From NCBI GenBank assembly GCA_037176885.1, contig JAWWNJ010000159.1, forward strand, positions 372,001 to 436,000: 64,000 bases of DNA, written 5' to 3'. The notes beneath the pieces are model-generated. The model had not been told where the DNA came from. It did not search any database and was given only the letters and a program-made list of their open reading frames with translations. The translations under genes were made by a program, and so were the position numbers. The stretch comes from Favolaschia claudopus. Lineage: Eukaryota; Basidiomycota; Agaricomycetes; Agaricales; Mycenaceae. Positions 22,981 through 34,608 of the stretch are shown in pieces (within the stretch, counting starts at the first letter, position 1; every line of letters begins with the position of its first letter).

Positions 22981-22988
22981 TATATTAA
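22981..22988 (+). promoter_or_regulatory. TATA-like box of copy B
   Basis: TATATTAA about 65-70 bases before the ATG at 23053, at the expected distance for a fungal core promoter. The ~200-bp interval between copies A and B is shared by the two divergent genes. Confidence 0.4.
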
Positions 22989-23052
22989 ACCTCTTCCACA
23001 CGCACGCTAGGTAACAACTCGTCTCTTACCTTCTCTTCTCCCTTGAACGACA

Positions 23053-23725
23053 ATGTCAACCAGCGTCTCCGAAACCAAGTTCGAGTCAACACAATCTGGC
23101 GACTCTTTCCACGACCACATCACAATCGTCAACCGCGCAGGAACTCCGTTCCCCTTGCTCAGTCTCGGGTGGGTTGAGTTGTTTTGATGTTGAAAACGCG
23201 GATCCTCTGAGTGAATACTGAATTCACGACAATCATAGAGCATCGATGCTTTCCTTCGGTTCATTCACAGCTGCATATGGCACGATCTTCGGTGGTGTTC
23301 CTTATGCGGTCGCAGCTGCCTACAAATCCCGCCCGGTATGTCCTTCATTTCATCCCCTCAAGTCAATTCAGAGTTCAAGAACTTGAAATTTCCGCACCTA
23401 GGGTCTCCGCTTCCACGCCGCCTCCCGAACGCTCCTCCACGTATCCCCACGGCTCGGCATCTGGTGGGGAACGTGCATGACTCTGCTCCCGCTAGGCAAC
23501 TACGCCGTCGACCGTCTCGGCCTGGGCTCAGAGGAACATCACCCTCTTGCTCACTTCTTGCTTCGGTCCATCTTTCCTGTTGCTTTGAGCTTTGCTATCA
23601 TGGGCAGACATTTACCGCCGGGACAGCCTATTGCGTTTAGTGTCAATTGTGGGCTGGTATATCATATGATGACGAGGGGGCCGTTCAGCCCGGTTGGGGG
23701 AAGGTGGAGGATTGATTGGTTGTGA
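23053..23725 (+). CDS. Small 4-helix membrane protein, family copy B
   Basis: Three exons. Exon 1 (ATG at 23053) codes a hydrophilic N-terminus (MSTSVSETKFESTQSGDSF) ending PFPLLSLG with two leftover bases at the donor. Exon 2 codes ASMLSFGSFTAAYGTIFGG and VPYAVAAAYKSRP. Exon 3 codes GLRFHAASRTLLHVSPRLG, a helix region with WWGTCMTLLPLGNYAVDRLG, and ends GGRWRIDWL. The Gly-rich helices and the R-P-G-L-R loop loosely recall Tim17/22/23-type membrane proteins, but this is only a shape resemblance. Relatives lie at 22225 (inverted), 44875 and 45715. Intron positions and phases are the same in the copies. Function unknown. Confidence 0.75.
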
Positions 23726-23862
23726 TATTATCGGCGGGAGTTGGGACACCAACCGATGTACCGCGTCGCCATAGGGTTCGAGTCGGCACAAAGATTGTCT
23801 GCCATTTTGACCGGTGAATTCGGATCCACTTCCTTTGACTTACTGTACACATTCCAACCTAT

Positions 23863-24699
23863 TCACTCGACACGCATATACGGCTCAGCAGCAACCAACA
23901 ACGCACCCCACCTTCCATCGTTCAACGTGTGAAGCCGCTCCCAGACCTCTGACGGACCCGCAACCTTGAGCCACATGAACCACCCGATCAGCTCGAAGTC
24001 TTCATACGCGGGCCCATTGGATCCAAAAACCCACCCGCTCTGATTGGGTGTTCCAACGAAATCAGAGAGTTTTGTGAGGGCGGCTTCGAGCGCCTGCATC
24101 ATTTCGGGGCGTTGAGAAGGCGGGGCGATTTCGTGTAGCTCTTTGCCTGATTTAACTAGTAGGTAAGTCCGCATTCGTGTTTCAAGATAACCACGCACCG
24201 AACATCGCCCGCCGCGTCTCCACAAAATACACCGTATCCCGCTCATCCAGAATATTTACGATGCTCGGAATGACGAGAGGTCGCAAAGGTGTCACAACGG
24301 CTTGCATCGCCTCTTGTTCTGCTGCCCCCAAAAGCGGGATCGGTCGTTGGGTGTATGTGCGTTCGAGGTATTCCGCGATGAGGCGCGAATCGGAGATGAC
24401 TTTGTCGCCATCGATTATGGCGGGGACGGTGTATTTGAGGGGGTTGGTGCTCGTTGGTGGGGCGCCGGCGGCGGGGAGGACGGTGCGGATGTCGGGAAAG
24501 TGGACGGGGATGGTTTTGTAGGGGAGTTGTTTGTAGTTTAAAAGGAGTCTAAGGAGAAGAGAGCGGTTCGTGAACGGCGACTCCGACGAAGCAGAAAGTC
24601 GTAAGCAGCGCACCGGGTTGCCCAAGTCCTGGGAGAGAAGGGAGTCGGGAGGTTGCTCGCGAGCTCGAAGAGGGTCATGAGGCCGTTGTCGACCTGCAT
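23863..24699 (-). CDS. Glutathione S-transferase, etherase-like (Ure2p/LigE type)
   Basis: Three exons from the ATG at 24699. Exon 1: MQVDNGLMTLFELASNLP with SPRTWATR; the RTW-T-R segment is the usual fungal etherase-GST start. Exon 2 gives LLLNYKQLPYKTIPVHFPDI, the proline-anchored motif YTVPAIIDGDKVISDSRLIAEYL (the cis-Pro and the Asp-Ser pair bind glutathione), and a helical domain starting at the MQAVVTPLRPL segment. Exon 3 (joined at MFG/KELHEIAPP) completes the all-helical C-terminal domain, with FELIGWFMWLKVAGP, and ends EPYMRVE. Length about 250 residues, normal for the family. Related enzymes conjugate glutathione to xenobiotics or cleave beta-aryl ether-type lignin products. Splice sites are clean, so it appears functional. 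Confidence 0.85.
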
Positions 24700-24825
24700 G
24701 TTGGCGTGAGCAGAGGAGAGCAGTGAGCAAGCTGTGAGATCATGTGAGAACGAGTCGCAGTCTTTGTCTTATTCAGCAGATGTCGGGTGGGAACGAATTT
24801 CTTGCGAATTTCGCGTCAGCACTTG

Positions 24826-24920
24826 ATCGATCCCAGTGAAAAGCCCGTATGCTTCAGCCTGCTCCAATCTTCTCCAATCTGCCCTGTCTCTGCTCGTTCT
24901 GCTGTGATCTGCTCAAAGAG
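24826..24920 (+). repeat. Dispersed repeat, copy 1 (inverted partner at 26480-26645)
   Basis: Begins with the block CCCAGTGAAAAGCCCGTATG, followed by irregular CTGCTC-type words. The reverse complement of 26600-26640 reads almost the same block (CCCAGTGAAAATCCCGTATG) followed by the same kind of CTGCTCC-rich sequence, so the two are inverted copies of one family. Confidence 0.6.
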
Positions 24921-26479
24921 TTTTGAACGGGTACTTATTTTTGTTTTGGTCTTGTTTGGATCGCCAAATATAGCTCTCCTTTTCCTCAAAACGACGCTGC
25001 GGCTTGTATTTTCCATAATTCACTGTCTTGAAAATTTTAAGCTTGGCGCAGCACTCAAGTATGTCGTCGAGTACTCGAAGTTGTCGAGAGAGCCCAGAGA
25101 GGCACGTAACACTTGTCACAATCACGTCGTCACACATCGCGCTCCTTGCCCTTTACCACCACCATCCTCCCTCTATGTGCTCTTCCCTTCCTCCCTTGGC
25201 CGTCCACCGCGACGCTGTGTACTTCGTATCTCTTCGCATGCATTCCCAGACACATACGCCCACTTACACCAACTTTCGCCGGCCAAATCGCGTGCGCGAT
25301 ACAGGATGTCGATCCTGCCCTACGCGCGTTTACCGCGCCTGTGCCTTGCCTCTGCAACTAATATGAGTCTACAGTCCTTGCAGGGTGCTTTTTACGACCT
25401 GAAAAACCCCCATAAGTCGTCTTAGTGAGCTGTATCTTGAGGCGCGTTTTTTTTCTCTATTCGTGGGCTGCTTTAATTGCTTACAACTGCTGTACTGTAG
25501 TCTCTCCTCTACATACCCACCGCGTACTCTCTATCCTTGAAGCTCGCCTGATAGATCCAGTGACATCCTTTGCAGCGCCTTGGCGGCTTCATAGGTGAGC
25601 CGATCTCTTCTTATTGTCCCACCACTGTTACTGACTGCTGTCGCTCGAATCTGCATATGAGCAGGTACGCACTGCCTTCTTTGTTCTATCGGTATCTACT
25701 TACAAACTTTTTCATCAGCCATTGGCGTCTCTCAGGGTGTCTGCAGACCCAGCGCGCTCCTCTCCGCCTCCTACCTCGCCCTCCCCACCCTCTACGCCGG
25801 GCATCATAACCGAAATGGCGCACGGCCTCTTCCTCGCCGCCCTCCCCTTCACCGCCTACGAGGAGCTCACCCGCGTGCAGGCGACTGCACCTGGCGCAAG
25901 TGCGACGCCCGGGTGCCCCACATCCCACATCTTTGAGTTCGCCCTGCGCGACGACCTCGAGGACGCCGTCCTCGAACGCGGGAGCCGGCGCGCGCTCGTG
26001 GGTTGTTCGGGACGGCGTGGTGCACGCAGGTGTTTTCTGCCTCGAGACAACGATAGGAGGGCAAGGGCGGTGGGAGAAGAGGAGGGTGGCGGTGTAGAGG
26101 AAGCCGAGGGTGAAATGGAGGGGGGCGGCGGTGAAGGAGGGAGGGGAGGGAGAGGCATATGGGGTCAGAGGAGGAGAGGGAGTGTGCGGTGCGCACTCCT
26201 TTTTTTTTCTTACCTGCACATCTTGCTAACGACTTTGCGGCAGCACCCCGGCCTTCGATCTACTCACCATTCATCGTGGTTCGCGTTAGTGGTAGCGGTT
26301 TTAGTGCTGGCGGCATCATGGGTCGGTGGGGTAGGGTTTGCGGACTTGTCGGCAGCGGGACGGGTGTGCGTCGATGTTTTTGAAGCGCAGTATATAGAAA
26401 ATACCTGTTTTAATACAAGATATAATGGAAATGCAGTATAATTACAAGGGACAGAGGGAAGCAGATGGAAACGGTCTGG

Positions 26480-26645
26480 AGCAGAAGTTGAGCAGAGCTG
26501 CGCAGATGGGAGCCGGAACCCCATCTGCTGAAGGTATCATTTCTACGCTCTCCTCTGCTCCCATATGCTGCTCGGGTGAACAGCAGTTCAAAGCAGTTTG
26601 GAGCAGTCTAGAGCATACGGGATTTTCACTGGGCTTGATCGGCGG
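26480..26645 (-). repeat. Dispersed repeat, copy 2
   Basis: Inverted partner of the repeat at 24826-24920, longer on its inner side and rich in GAGCAG words. The pair encloses about 1.6 kb. Neither boundary shows an evident target duplication, so whether the pair is one element or two independent insertions is open. Confidence 0.55.
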
Positions 26646-27159
26646 CCGCAGGATTCAGGCAAGTTGAACACGATGAGAAAGGTTGAAATCTGACGGTGGC
26701 TTTTGCGTCCATCCTCATCGTCCTGTGCGGGGATGTCGAGGCCAAAAAAAAAGCGGAGCATGCATCAGCAATGACGTACAGGGCGGGACCATCGGTTCGA
26801 CCCGCCGATCTTTCCCACGCTTCCTTGCACACTTCCACAACAGCGCTGTCAGCGCCTGAATATTGAATGCTTATGCTTCCAACTTCCATTGCTTTTGCAG
26901 CCACCAACGCTCAAGACGACCAAGTACAGTCAAAGTAAAGTACTCGGCGGGTTGAAGATCCCGCCATTCTAAATATACATCAAATACTACCTCGCCTAAA
27001 AGTTCTCGAAACACCGACGGCCGCCAGGCGCGATCCCGTGCTAACACCGTCCACCGCGTGACCCTCCCTCATGATGTCCCACTCGTGCGTCGCGCATCAA
27101 GGAACGGCGATGCAATTCAGAATTTTCTATCGCGCTCGTTCGGAACCCAATTCCGATGA

Positions 27160-27165
27160 TATAAA
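27160..27165 (+). promoter_or_regulatory. TATA box of carboxylesterase
   Basis: TATAAA 48 bases before the ATG at 27208, well placed for a core promoter. Confidence 0.45.
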
Positions 27166-27207
27166 CCAAAACCCTTCTCCGCCGCATCGACCGACCGCCC
27201 CTCAGCC

Positions 27208-29616
27208 ATGCTCTCCCCCCGCCGAGTCTGCCTTCTCGGCGCCGCGCTCTTATCGGCGTCGGCGCGCGCACAAACGCAAACTCCCAGCCCCATCATCGAC
27301 GTCGGATATGCGAAGTACCAAGGCTTCGTAGACACCGCTACGAATATTACGCAGTTCTTGGGCGTGAGGTATGCCGCGCCGCCCATAGGTGCGTTATTTC
27401 CTCCATACGCGCTTGGAATAACTGAAAGATCGACGTCTTGCAGGCGACCTCCGCTTCCGCGCCCCCGCAGCACCCGCAAACGAACCCGGCGTGCAAGTCG
27501 CCACCTTCCAGCCCAATTGGTGTATGCAATCGGGAGATGGGACGAATCCAGTCAATCCGTTGAGACAGAAGAGAGAGGCGGCACAGGCGCCGGAGGATTG
27601 CTTGTTCCTCAAGTGCGTTTTGACTCTTACGGTTACCATCGCTTCTTTGCTGATACGTTCGTTTCCAGCGTGTACTACCCCAGCGACGCCGTCGGCACTC
27701 CGCCTAAAAAGCTGCTTCCGACTTTGGTTTGGATTCACGGAGGCGGGTGCGTCGCTATGATTTTACCTTTGACACCTATAGTGATATCCCGCTCACAGAT
27801 ACCTCGGCGGAGCCGCCATCGGAGCTAGCGGGGAGGACGTCGTTATCAGAGGAAACAGGGAGGTCGTCGTGGTAGTCATTCAGTATAGATTGGGCGTCTT
27901 CGGTGCGTCCCGAATCGTCTTCGCTGCGTGAAGAATTTCTCAATATTCCACAAACGAAGGCTTCCTTGCTGGATCCGAGGTGAAGAAAAATGGGAATTTG
28001 AATGCGGGACTTTGTGCGCATATTCGTTGATTCACTCTCCTCCCTTGCTCAAAAGATTTTTATTTATTCTAGTGGACCAAGACTTTGCCTTGCGTTGGGT
28101 GAACCAGCATGTACGTCTTCTGTTTTCTCTTTATCCAGATAATGTCGAATATCCTTCTCAAGGTATCGAAATTCGGAGGCGACCCCGGGAAGGTGACGAT
28201 TTGGGGTCAATCTGCTGGTACGCATCCCATCATTCTATTTGCTCTTTACGTCCAAGTGCAACTTATCGTCTATGTACTATAGGCGCGGGCTCAGTCCTCC
28301 AACACGTCATCGCGCACGGCGGCAAGACGGAACCCCAGCTTTTCCGGGGTGCCATAACGAGCTCGACGTTCCTGCCCTCGCAGTATCGTTATGATGATTA
28401 TGTTCCTGAGGTGCGACGATATCATTAGTATTTGCAGCAATCCTTACTCGATCCGATGTGCTGCGTTGTTTAGTGGATATTCAAACAAGTTCTGACTCAA
28501 ACGAAGTACGCACGCGTTTCTCTCCCTCTATTTTCATTCAAATTACTCATTCGCTTTCTCCATGCGATTCGCAGCTGCGCCAAAGCCTCCAACGCGATGG
28601 CATGTCTGCGCGCCGTCGACCAAGCCGTTCTGCAAACCGCCAACACCAACATCAATACCGCTGGATTCTACGGGACGTTCTTGACTGTGCCTGTTGTTGA
28701 TGGGACGTTTATCACGCAGAGACCGACGTTGTCTTTGTTGCAGGGGAAGGTCAATGGGGTGCGTCGCCGCGTCGTATTCTTCTCAAGCTTGTGGAAGCTC
28801 ACCCTGTTTGCATTTTAATATTTTCCTGCGTTTCAGCAAGCCCTCCTCTCGACGACGAACGTGAACGAAGGCATCGACTTTGTGAATCAGAGCGTCAAGA
28901 CGACTGCGGCGGAGTATGCGTACGACTTGTTCCCGAATTTCAGGGCGATTGAGTCCGGGGTTGTTGGGGCGCTGTATCGGGGGTTGGGAGATGATTTGTT
29001 TCAGACGAATCTGGTGCAGGGGGAGTGTAAGTGGTGTTTCTTCCTTTCCGTCATCTTTGCAGAATTCATTAACAAGTGGTGTATTTTGCGCAGCGATTTT
29101 CATCTGCCCGACATATTATCTATTGAACGCGTTCCGTGGACGCGCGTTCAAGGTTCGTTTATCTCCCTGTCTTGTTAGATAATTCATCATCCCTACCTAC
29201 TTACCCGATTTTCCAGGGCGAATTCGCCGTCCCCCCTGCCCTCCACTCCGACGACTACCTCTACTACTGGCCGAACGGCGTCGACCCTCCTTTCAACAAC
29301 AAGGACTTTATCGACGCATTCGCGCAGGTCTTCACCTCGTTTATAGTCAACCTTGACCCAAATAAGAAACTCGCGCCGACGATTTTGCCCAAGTGGAATC
29401 ACTATAGCGATGGTCTTGGTGGGACGGAGATGTTGTTCAATAAGACGGAGGATGGGAAGCCTGTGATCAAGCAGGTGAAGACGGGGTTGAAGTTGTTGGA
29501 GAGGTGTTTGTGAGTGATGATTCCTACAATCTGTTTTTTCGCCCCTTGTTGTTGCCATGGCTGATTTTCTATTTTGTAGGTTCTGGGAGAGCGTAGGGGG
29601 TCTCACAGGCCAGTGA
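27208..29616 (+). CDS. Secreted type-B carboxylesterase/lipase
   Basis: An alpha/beta-hydrolase of the carboxylesterase family in about eleven exons, from the ATG at 27208 to the TGA at 29614-29616. The signal peptide is MLSPRRVCLLGAALLSASARA. It is followed by the family start QFLGVRYAAPPIGDLRF, the Cys-loop EDCLFL, the oxyanion-hole motif VWIHGGG, the conserved RLGVFGFLAG, and DQDFALRWVNQH. The nucleophile elbow is GQSAGAGSV (catalytic Ser in GxSxG). The C-terminal part contains SDDYLYYWPNG and ends LFWESVGGLTGQ. It should hydrolyse carboxyl or triacyl esters outside the cell. Frame holds across all introns and no key motif is missing. A second, differently organised member is at the right edge of the window. 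Confidence 0.85.
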
Positions 29617-30102
29617 ACACGACGAAATTGCGACGAAACGAAGTGACAAAAGAAACAAGTCTTGAACTTATTTCCGCTCATGAAAAATCTGACGTCTGTA
29701 CACTTCAACGAGCTCACGCCCTCACGAATATGAGTAACCCGATCCGCAACATCTTAGCATTCAACTTCGCTGTTTTCTTCTGCTTGCTCCTTTTGAGAAC
29801 CTCCGCAGTCGCAAGCGTTTTTTCTCTTGCTTCTTTCTCAGTTCTATTCTGCAAGATTCTGCATTATTCATTTTCCGTCCTTTGTTGATTACGCCCAATG
29901 CTTACTCTCTTCTTCCTCTCTCGGCTGTTTTCTCAACAACTTGCGCAATTGAATCCACCGCCGGCTATCCCGACGGCCCGGCTGACTGTCGTGATGACGC
30001 GTCGATGCCGGGCTTGGCGCTGACAGACGCGTCGCGTTTTTTATATGATCAACCACCACCTCAACCCAGCTCATCCCTGACACCTCCTCCCACCCCTCCA
30101 CC
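29617..30102. other. Intergenic region
   Basis: Contains the 3' UTR of the esterase and the promoter of the SDR gene, with a TATA-like TTATATG about 60 bases before the SDR start. No gene seen. Confidence 0.35.
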
Positions 30103-31470
30103 ATGCCTCCTCTCGCCGTCGTCGAATCCACCAACAGCGCGTACCACCCCAACTACCTCCCCGTCGCCATCGTCGTCGGGGCGACCTCTGGCGTAGGCCA
30201 AGCCATGGCTGAAGCCCTGGCACGACAGACCAACGGCCGCGCACACATCATCATCATCGGCCGCAGCGCCTCCACCGCCGCCAAGATCCTTGCTGGATTC
30301 CCCAAGCCTACCGACAAAGACGTGGAGGAGGGCGCGAAGCATGAGTTTGTGGCTTGCGATGCGATGAGCTTGCGGGACGTCCGCGCTGTTTGTCGGGGCT
30401 TGAAGGCACGGCTGAAGAGGGTAAATTATCTGATTATGACGGCGGGTGGGCCGGAGGCTAATTCAATGACGGAGGCGAGCGAGACGGAGGAGGGGATTAA
30501 TAAGCATTTGGCTATGCGGTTCGTCTGCTCTGTTTCTGTCTTGATTCTAGAGCTAATTTACCATAATAGATACTTCATGCGCTACCTCTTCACGAAAGAA
30601 CTTGCCCCCCTCCTAGCCTCCGCCAAAGAGATGGGGCAGCATGCGCATGCAATGACCGTTCTGGGTGCCGGAATGGGCGTGCACCTGCGCACGACCGACC
30701 TTGGGTTGCACGATGCACTACGGGGCTCCTACTCGTTCCTTCAGGGCAGAACACCCGTATGTTTTCTTTTCTTCTTGGTGCTCATCAACCAAGTCATCTG
30801 CCTGCAGCTCATCGTCGCACTCAAAGGAATGATAGCGGGTGCAGCCTACAGCGACGGTTTGGTCGCCGTACGCCTTGTTTATCATCTCACTCCTCATCTC
30901 AGTTTTTGATACCCTTGGCTACTTAGTACTTCGCCGCAAATTATCCAACCGTCGCATTCACGCATATTCATCCTGGTCAAGTCTTAACAGCTAATGGCTC
31001 GCACATCGACATGGGGTGGATGTGGGCGCCGCTTGCATGGGTGCTTGGGTATGTCAAGCGCGCGGTTTCGCTTTCGCAGGTGCGAGGAACTCCTCTTGTA
31101 TGTATTTGAATCTCAGTCTCTGACATGTATGCATCCCAGGACGAACGCGCAAAATACATGCTCTACGCCCTCCTTGACCAAGCGACCGACTCTGGAGGCA
31201 TCTTCATTCGTGGGGATCATGGCGACATTGTTAGCTCACATACTTTCGATGCGGCCACCTTCGATTCACCTTGGAAGAACCTCGATGCAGCGAATGGGTT
31301 GTCGGAAAAATGGGTATGTTTTTCCTCGTGTGTCCGCATTGATCACGAAAATGAAACTTGGACAGGGCGTTTTCTCGGGCATCCCACTCAAGGGGTATGG
31401 CGGCTCTGACGCAGCTGTGGCGAATTTGATTCGGTATACGGAGCAGGAGCTGGCCAGGATATTAGCTTAG
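30103..31470 (+). CDS. Short-chain dehydrogenase/reductase-like protein
   Basis: Multi-exon SDR from the ATG at 30103 to the stop at 31470. Residues about 20-45 give the Rossmann motif VAIVVGATSGVGQAMAEAL; then IIIIGRSAS, the conserved acidic site EFVACDAMSLRDV, and NYLIMTAGG (equivalent of the NNAG motif). Later exons read AAYSDGLVA joined to YFAANYPTVAFTHIHPGQV. The catalytic-site region keeps Tyr but not the Lys of the classical YxxxK, so cofactor use or catalysis may differ from textbook SDRs; related fungal SDRs also vary here. The C-terminus is TEQELARILA. Substrate unknown. It converges with the NmrA-like gene. Confidence 0.8.
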
Positions 31471-31526
31471 TTACTTGGGTACGTCGGGGTTTACTCGTTC
31501 AGTTCGCTGTCTGACGATTTGTAGGT

Positions 31527-32732
31527 TTACCATAGTGGATTTTGAATTATAATTAAAAATACATGAAGCGTATTGTCCATCGATCGCTTAGGCAGGTCTC
31601 GGCGCCTCCGTACGCAAAAAGTCTTCCAGTCCTTCATCTCGGGGTACATCTCACGCGCCGCAGCGAGGTCAGCGTTGTACCCCACTTCATTGAAGAACTG
31701 CAAGCAGCCCGTTAACGGTGAAGAGCGAATCGAAGCAACGCAAACGCACCTTGAACATAAGCCTCAAATCCTTCGTCATATTCTTCACCACCCAGCTCAA
31801 CGCGCTCCCGCCCGTCATCTCCGGCCTCATCTCCGACTGGATCCCCTCACTCGCAAATGCCTCGCGCCACCCGCTCTCCATCCCCGCCGCGGGCAACTCG
31901 TCCCCCACCACGTCGACGGTCTTCCCCACGTACTTGTCGGGGTTTTGGAAAGCCAGGGCAGCGACTCTGCCGACGTCGGACGCGGCGACGAGCTGCAACG
32001 AGGTCGAGGGGGCTAGCTGGCAGAGGAACATGATCTTGGTGAGCCGGCCGACGAGGGTGGTGGGGTCTTGGACCAGTTGGTCCATGAAGGTGACGGGGCG
32101 GAGGAACGTGGTCGGGAGGGTGGGGTGGGTGGTTTGGAGGTAGGTTTCGCCGAGGCGTTTGGTGTCGAGACTGATTTTTGTTCTTCTTGTCAGAGCTGGG
32201 AAGCTACAAGGAAGAGCAGCGGAAGACGTACTGCGGCACACCAGTCCTATTCCCCGGCGCGTTTCCGAAATTCGCACCGGCGTAGATGAAGTGTCGGACG
32301 CCGTGTTTCGCAGCGGCGTCTGCTAGTAATCGCGCCTCGCGCGCCTCGGCATCGAGCCCCCCGGGGTTGTCGAGGCCGAGCTGAACGGAATACACCGCAT
32401 ACACGGGGGCGGGGGAGGCGGCGAAGAGGGCGTCGGGGGAGGAAGGGGAGCCTTCGATGAGGTGGACGCCCGGCAGGGCGGCGAGGGCGGCGCTTTTCGA
32501 AGAGGAGGCGGAGCGGGTTTGGGCGAGGATTGTCCAGGGCGGTGAGGACGTAGGTGGGAAGTTGGCGTTGATTTGGGCTAGGGCTGAGACGGCAGAGTTA
32601 GGACTCGGCTTGGGGCGCTCGGGAGATGTGCTATATACCACGGACGACACCGGAGCCTTGCTTGCCAGTTGCCAGCATGACGAGGACGACTTTTGACTCT
32701 GACAAAGATTCTGATGAATTTGCGATCGACAT
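31527..32732 (-). CDS. NmrA-like NAD(P)-binding protein (possible C-terminal frameshift)
   Basis: Four exons from the ATG at 32732. Exon 1 codes MSIANSSESLSESKVVLVML and the dinucleotide-binding motif ATGKQGSGVVR. Exon 2 gives LAQINANFPP, ILAQTRSASS, YAVYSVQLGLDNPGG and HFIYAGANFG. Exon 3 gives HLDTKRLGETYLQTTHPTLP, TFLRPVTFMDQLV and an AASDVGRVAALAFQNPDKY stretch. Exon 4 starts FFNEVGYNADLAAAREMYPE. These atypical SDRs act as redox sensors or reductases. In exon 4 the frame runs from MKDWKTF into a basic, unlike-family tail stopping at 31527. One extra T in the T5 tract (31616-31620) would instead give the natural-looking ending LRTEAPRPA with a stop at 31588. A partial duplicate of the 5' end lies at 37667. 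Confidence 0.75.
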
Positions 32733-34608
32733 TTGTCCCGAGGAGAAGGGGGGAATTGGGTTATCCCAAGGAGGGCAGATGAGTGAATTATAACATGAAT
32801 CTCTTTCCGCTCAAGCGTCTTTCCGTCTCAGGTCTGTCTGTGATGACCGTTGGCTGGTAGTGTGGGATTCGATGGCAGTGCAATTCTGTATCGGACTGTT
32901 CGGGCCGACGGTAAGTCGGTAACGCGGATACATTACCTATTCAGGAAGTCCATCAGTCTCTTGTTACACCGCTACACGTCCTGAACTTCGATAAGTAAAC
33001 CTGGAACCAACATTGAACCAAGGCTCATTAATCAAGTCTGTGGAGGATTATGTCCGGATAAGGCATACTGTCGTGATCCGATTTGATCCAATGTGTTCCG
33101 GTCATGATGAGATCAAACCTCGTCCTAATTCATCCTTGCACCTTGCTTGCACCTCGTTCAAGTCGATACAACCATCCGAATGCACGGGGGACCAAGAAAA
33201 AACACTGGAGAAGTTCCCCGGCCCCAAAATCAAGCTCATTTTGATTTTTGTTACTCTCCCTTGAACCCGTAAGTACTAAGTCACCGCCCCATCTCAACTA
33301 GTTTAAAGTTTACCTGCTTTCGACCTTACAACAACATTGACAATGCACAAGCAATGCTTCTTTGTGTTCAAAAAGCCAGGAAGGAGGACCTACTAGTCCT
33401 TGGCCTCTTTGAACAACATCAACACTGGTTTTGAACACTGGGGCGTCCAGTCGAGAATTCACTTCAATTGAAATTCACCCGAAACGGCGCAGTTCAAAAT
33501 GTCGGTGAACCTTTCTCTGCATGGAAATCGCTCAAATTCCCCTGGCTTGGGCTCTATATACTCCAGTCAATGCTTGATTGTGCTGCGAAAAGTGAGCTAT
33601 CTAAATTTTGAAATCAGCATTTTGTTTATCACACAAATATCAAGGTTCAAAGTACTCAGGGATTGTCTGAGCCCGGAATTTTGTTGGCGAACCACCTCCA
33701 ATTTTTCAGAGCTGATCCGAGCTAGTGAAGCCCGTTTCCATTGAATCGGAACGTAACCTTTGCTGTGAGTTTCCATTTTGATACTTGTGCAACTCTCATT
33801 GTCAACGAAACGGTACTCTTGAACCTTGAGTTAATCTTATAGATGAAAAGTCGCGTTGAACCAGACTTGCATTATAGGATGTGAGGGGATGGTGCACAAT
33901 AGATTCACAGGGCATGCAGAATCTGAATCCAATTGTCTTCGCCTACCTATCTTCTCAATCTTCTTCAATGTGTTTACTTTGGCAGTTGCCGTTGAATTGT
34001 AACTTGAAGCTTGAACTTAAGCACAGCGCCTCAGGCCGGCGCGGCGCGGCGGAGTGTAAGTATGGCCGGGAAATGATTGACCTTTCGGGCTCGTGTATGT
34101 TTGGTTTTTCGTGATAAATGTGTTTGAATAAGCATTGTATTGTCTTCAACACAAATTTGGCTGAAGAGTACGAGCTTTGAAGCAACTGAACTCTATCCAA
34201 CTAAAGTTGAACGCCAAAAAATGATTCATCGGCTTTTTCGGACTCAGTGTGAGAACGGCCGAGGAGTTTTCCGAGGGCATCTTGAATTTGATTGGCTGGA
34301 TTATGTCCCAAGGAGGCAGTTGCTCCGAAAGGACTTACCTCCTACCATATCTTGAATACTTCTGATCTGCCTAATCGAGACATAGAAATCAAGATTTTCA
34401 AGCGTGTTTGCGCGAGCTACGACAGTGGTAGAGAGCTGATTTTTTGGGAACGAGGTCTCAGATACATGGTGAGTCTCTCTCTTTTCTCTCCCTCTCTCTC
34501 TCTCTTTTGCAACTTGAAAACTTGAATTCTCTCGGCTCTCCACAGACATAATTCATAAGCCTGAACCAATGTGCATTCAAAAAATAATTGGATTCAGCGC
34601 GCCGACAT
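32733..34608. other. Intergenic interval
   Basis: The first 210 bases are the upstream region of the NmrA gene, also present as a duplicate farther right (37925-37985 and 44089-44245). The remainder is AT-rich, repeats TTGAAC/GTTCAA words and contains a CT-rich tract at about 34470-34510. No gene recognised. Confidence 0.4.

Larger units (their letters stand above)
24700..27159. other. Gene-poor interval with dispersed repeats
   Basis: A 2.4-kb stretch with no secure gene. A GC-rich plus-strand frame at about 25722-26441 contains hydrophobic pieces (ALLSASYLALPTLYAG in one frame, GLFLAALPFTAYEEL in another, LVVAVLVLAASWVGGVGFA later) and could be a decayed or poorly resolved multi-helix protein gene, but no consistent exon chain emerges. 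Two related repeats in opposite orientation lie at about 24826-24920 and 26480-26645. Confidence 0.35.

Noticed and set aside
24787..25425. Plus-strand frame of about 210 codons after the GST
   Set aside because: It covers part of a dispersed repeat and Ser/Pro/Leu noise; no motif, no consistent exon borders.
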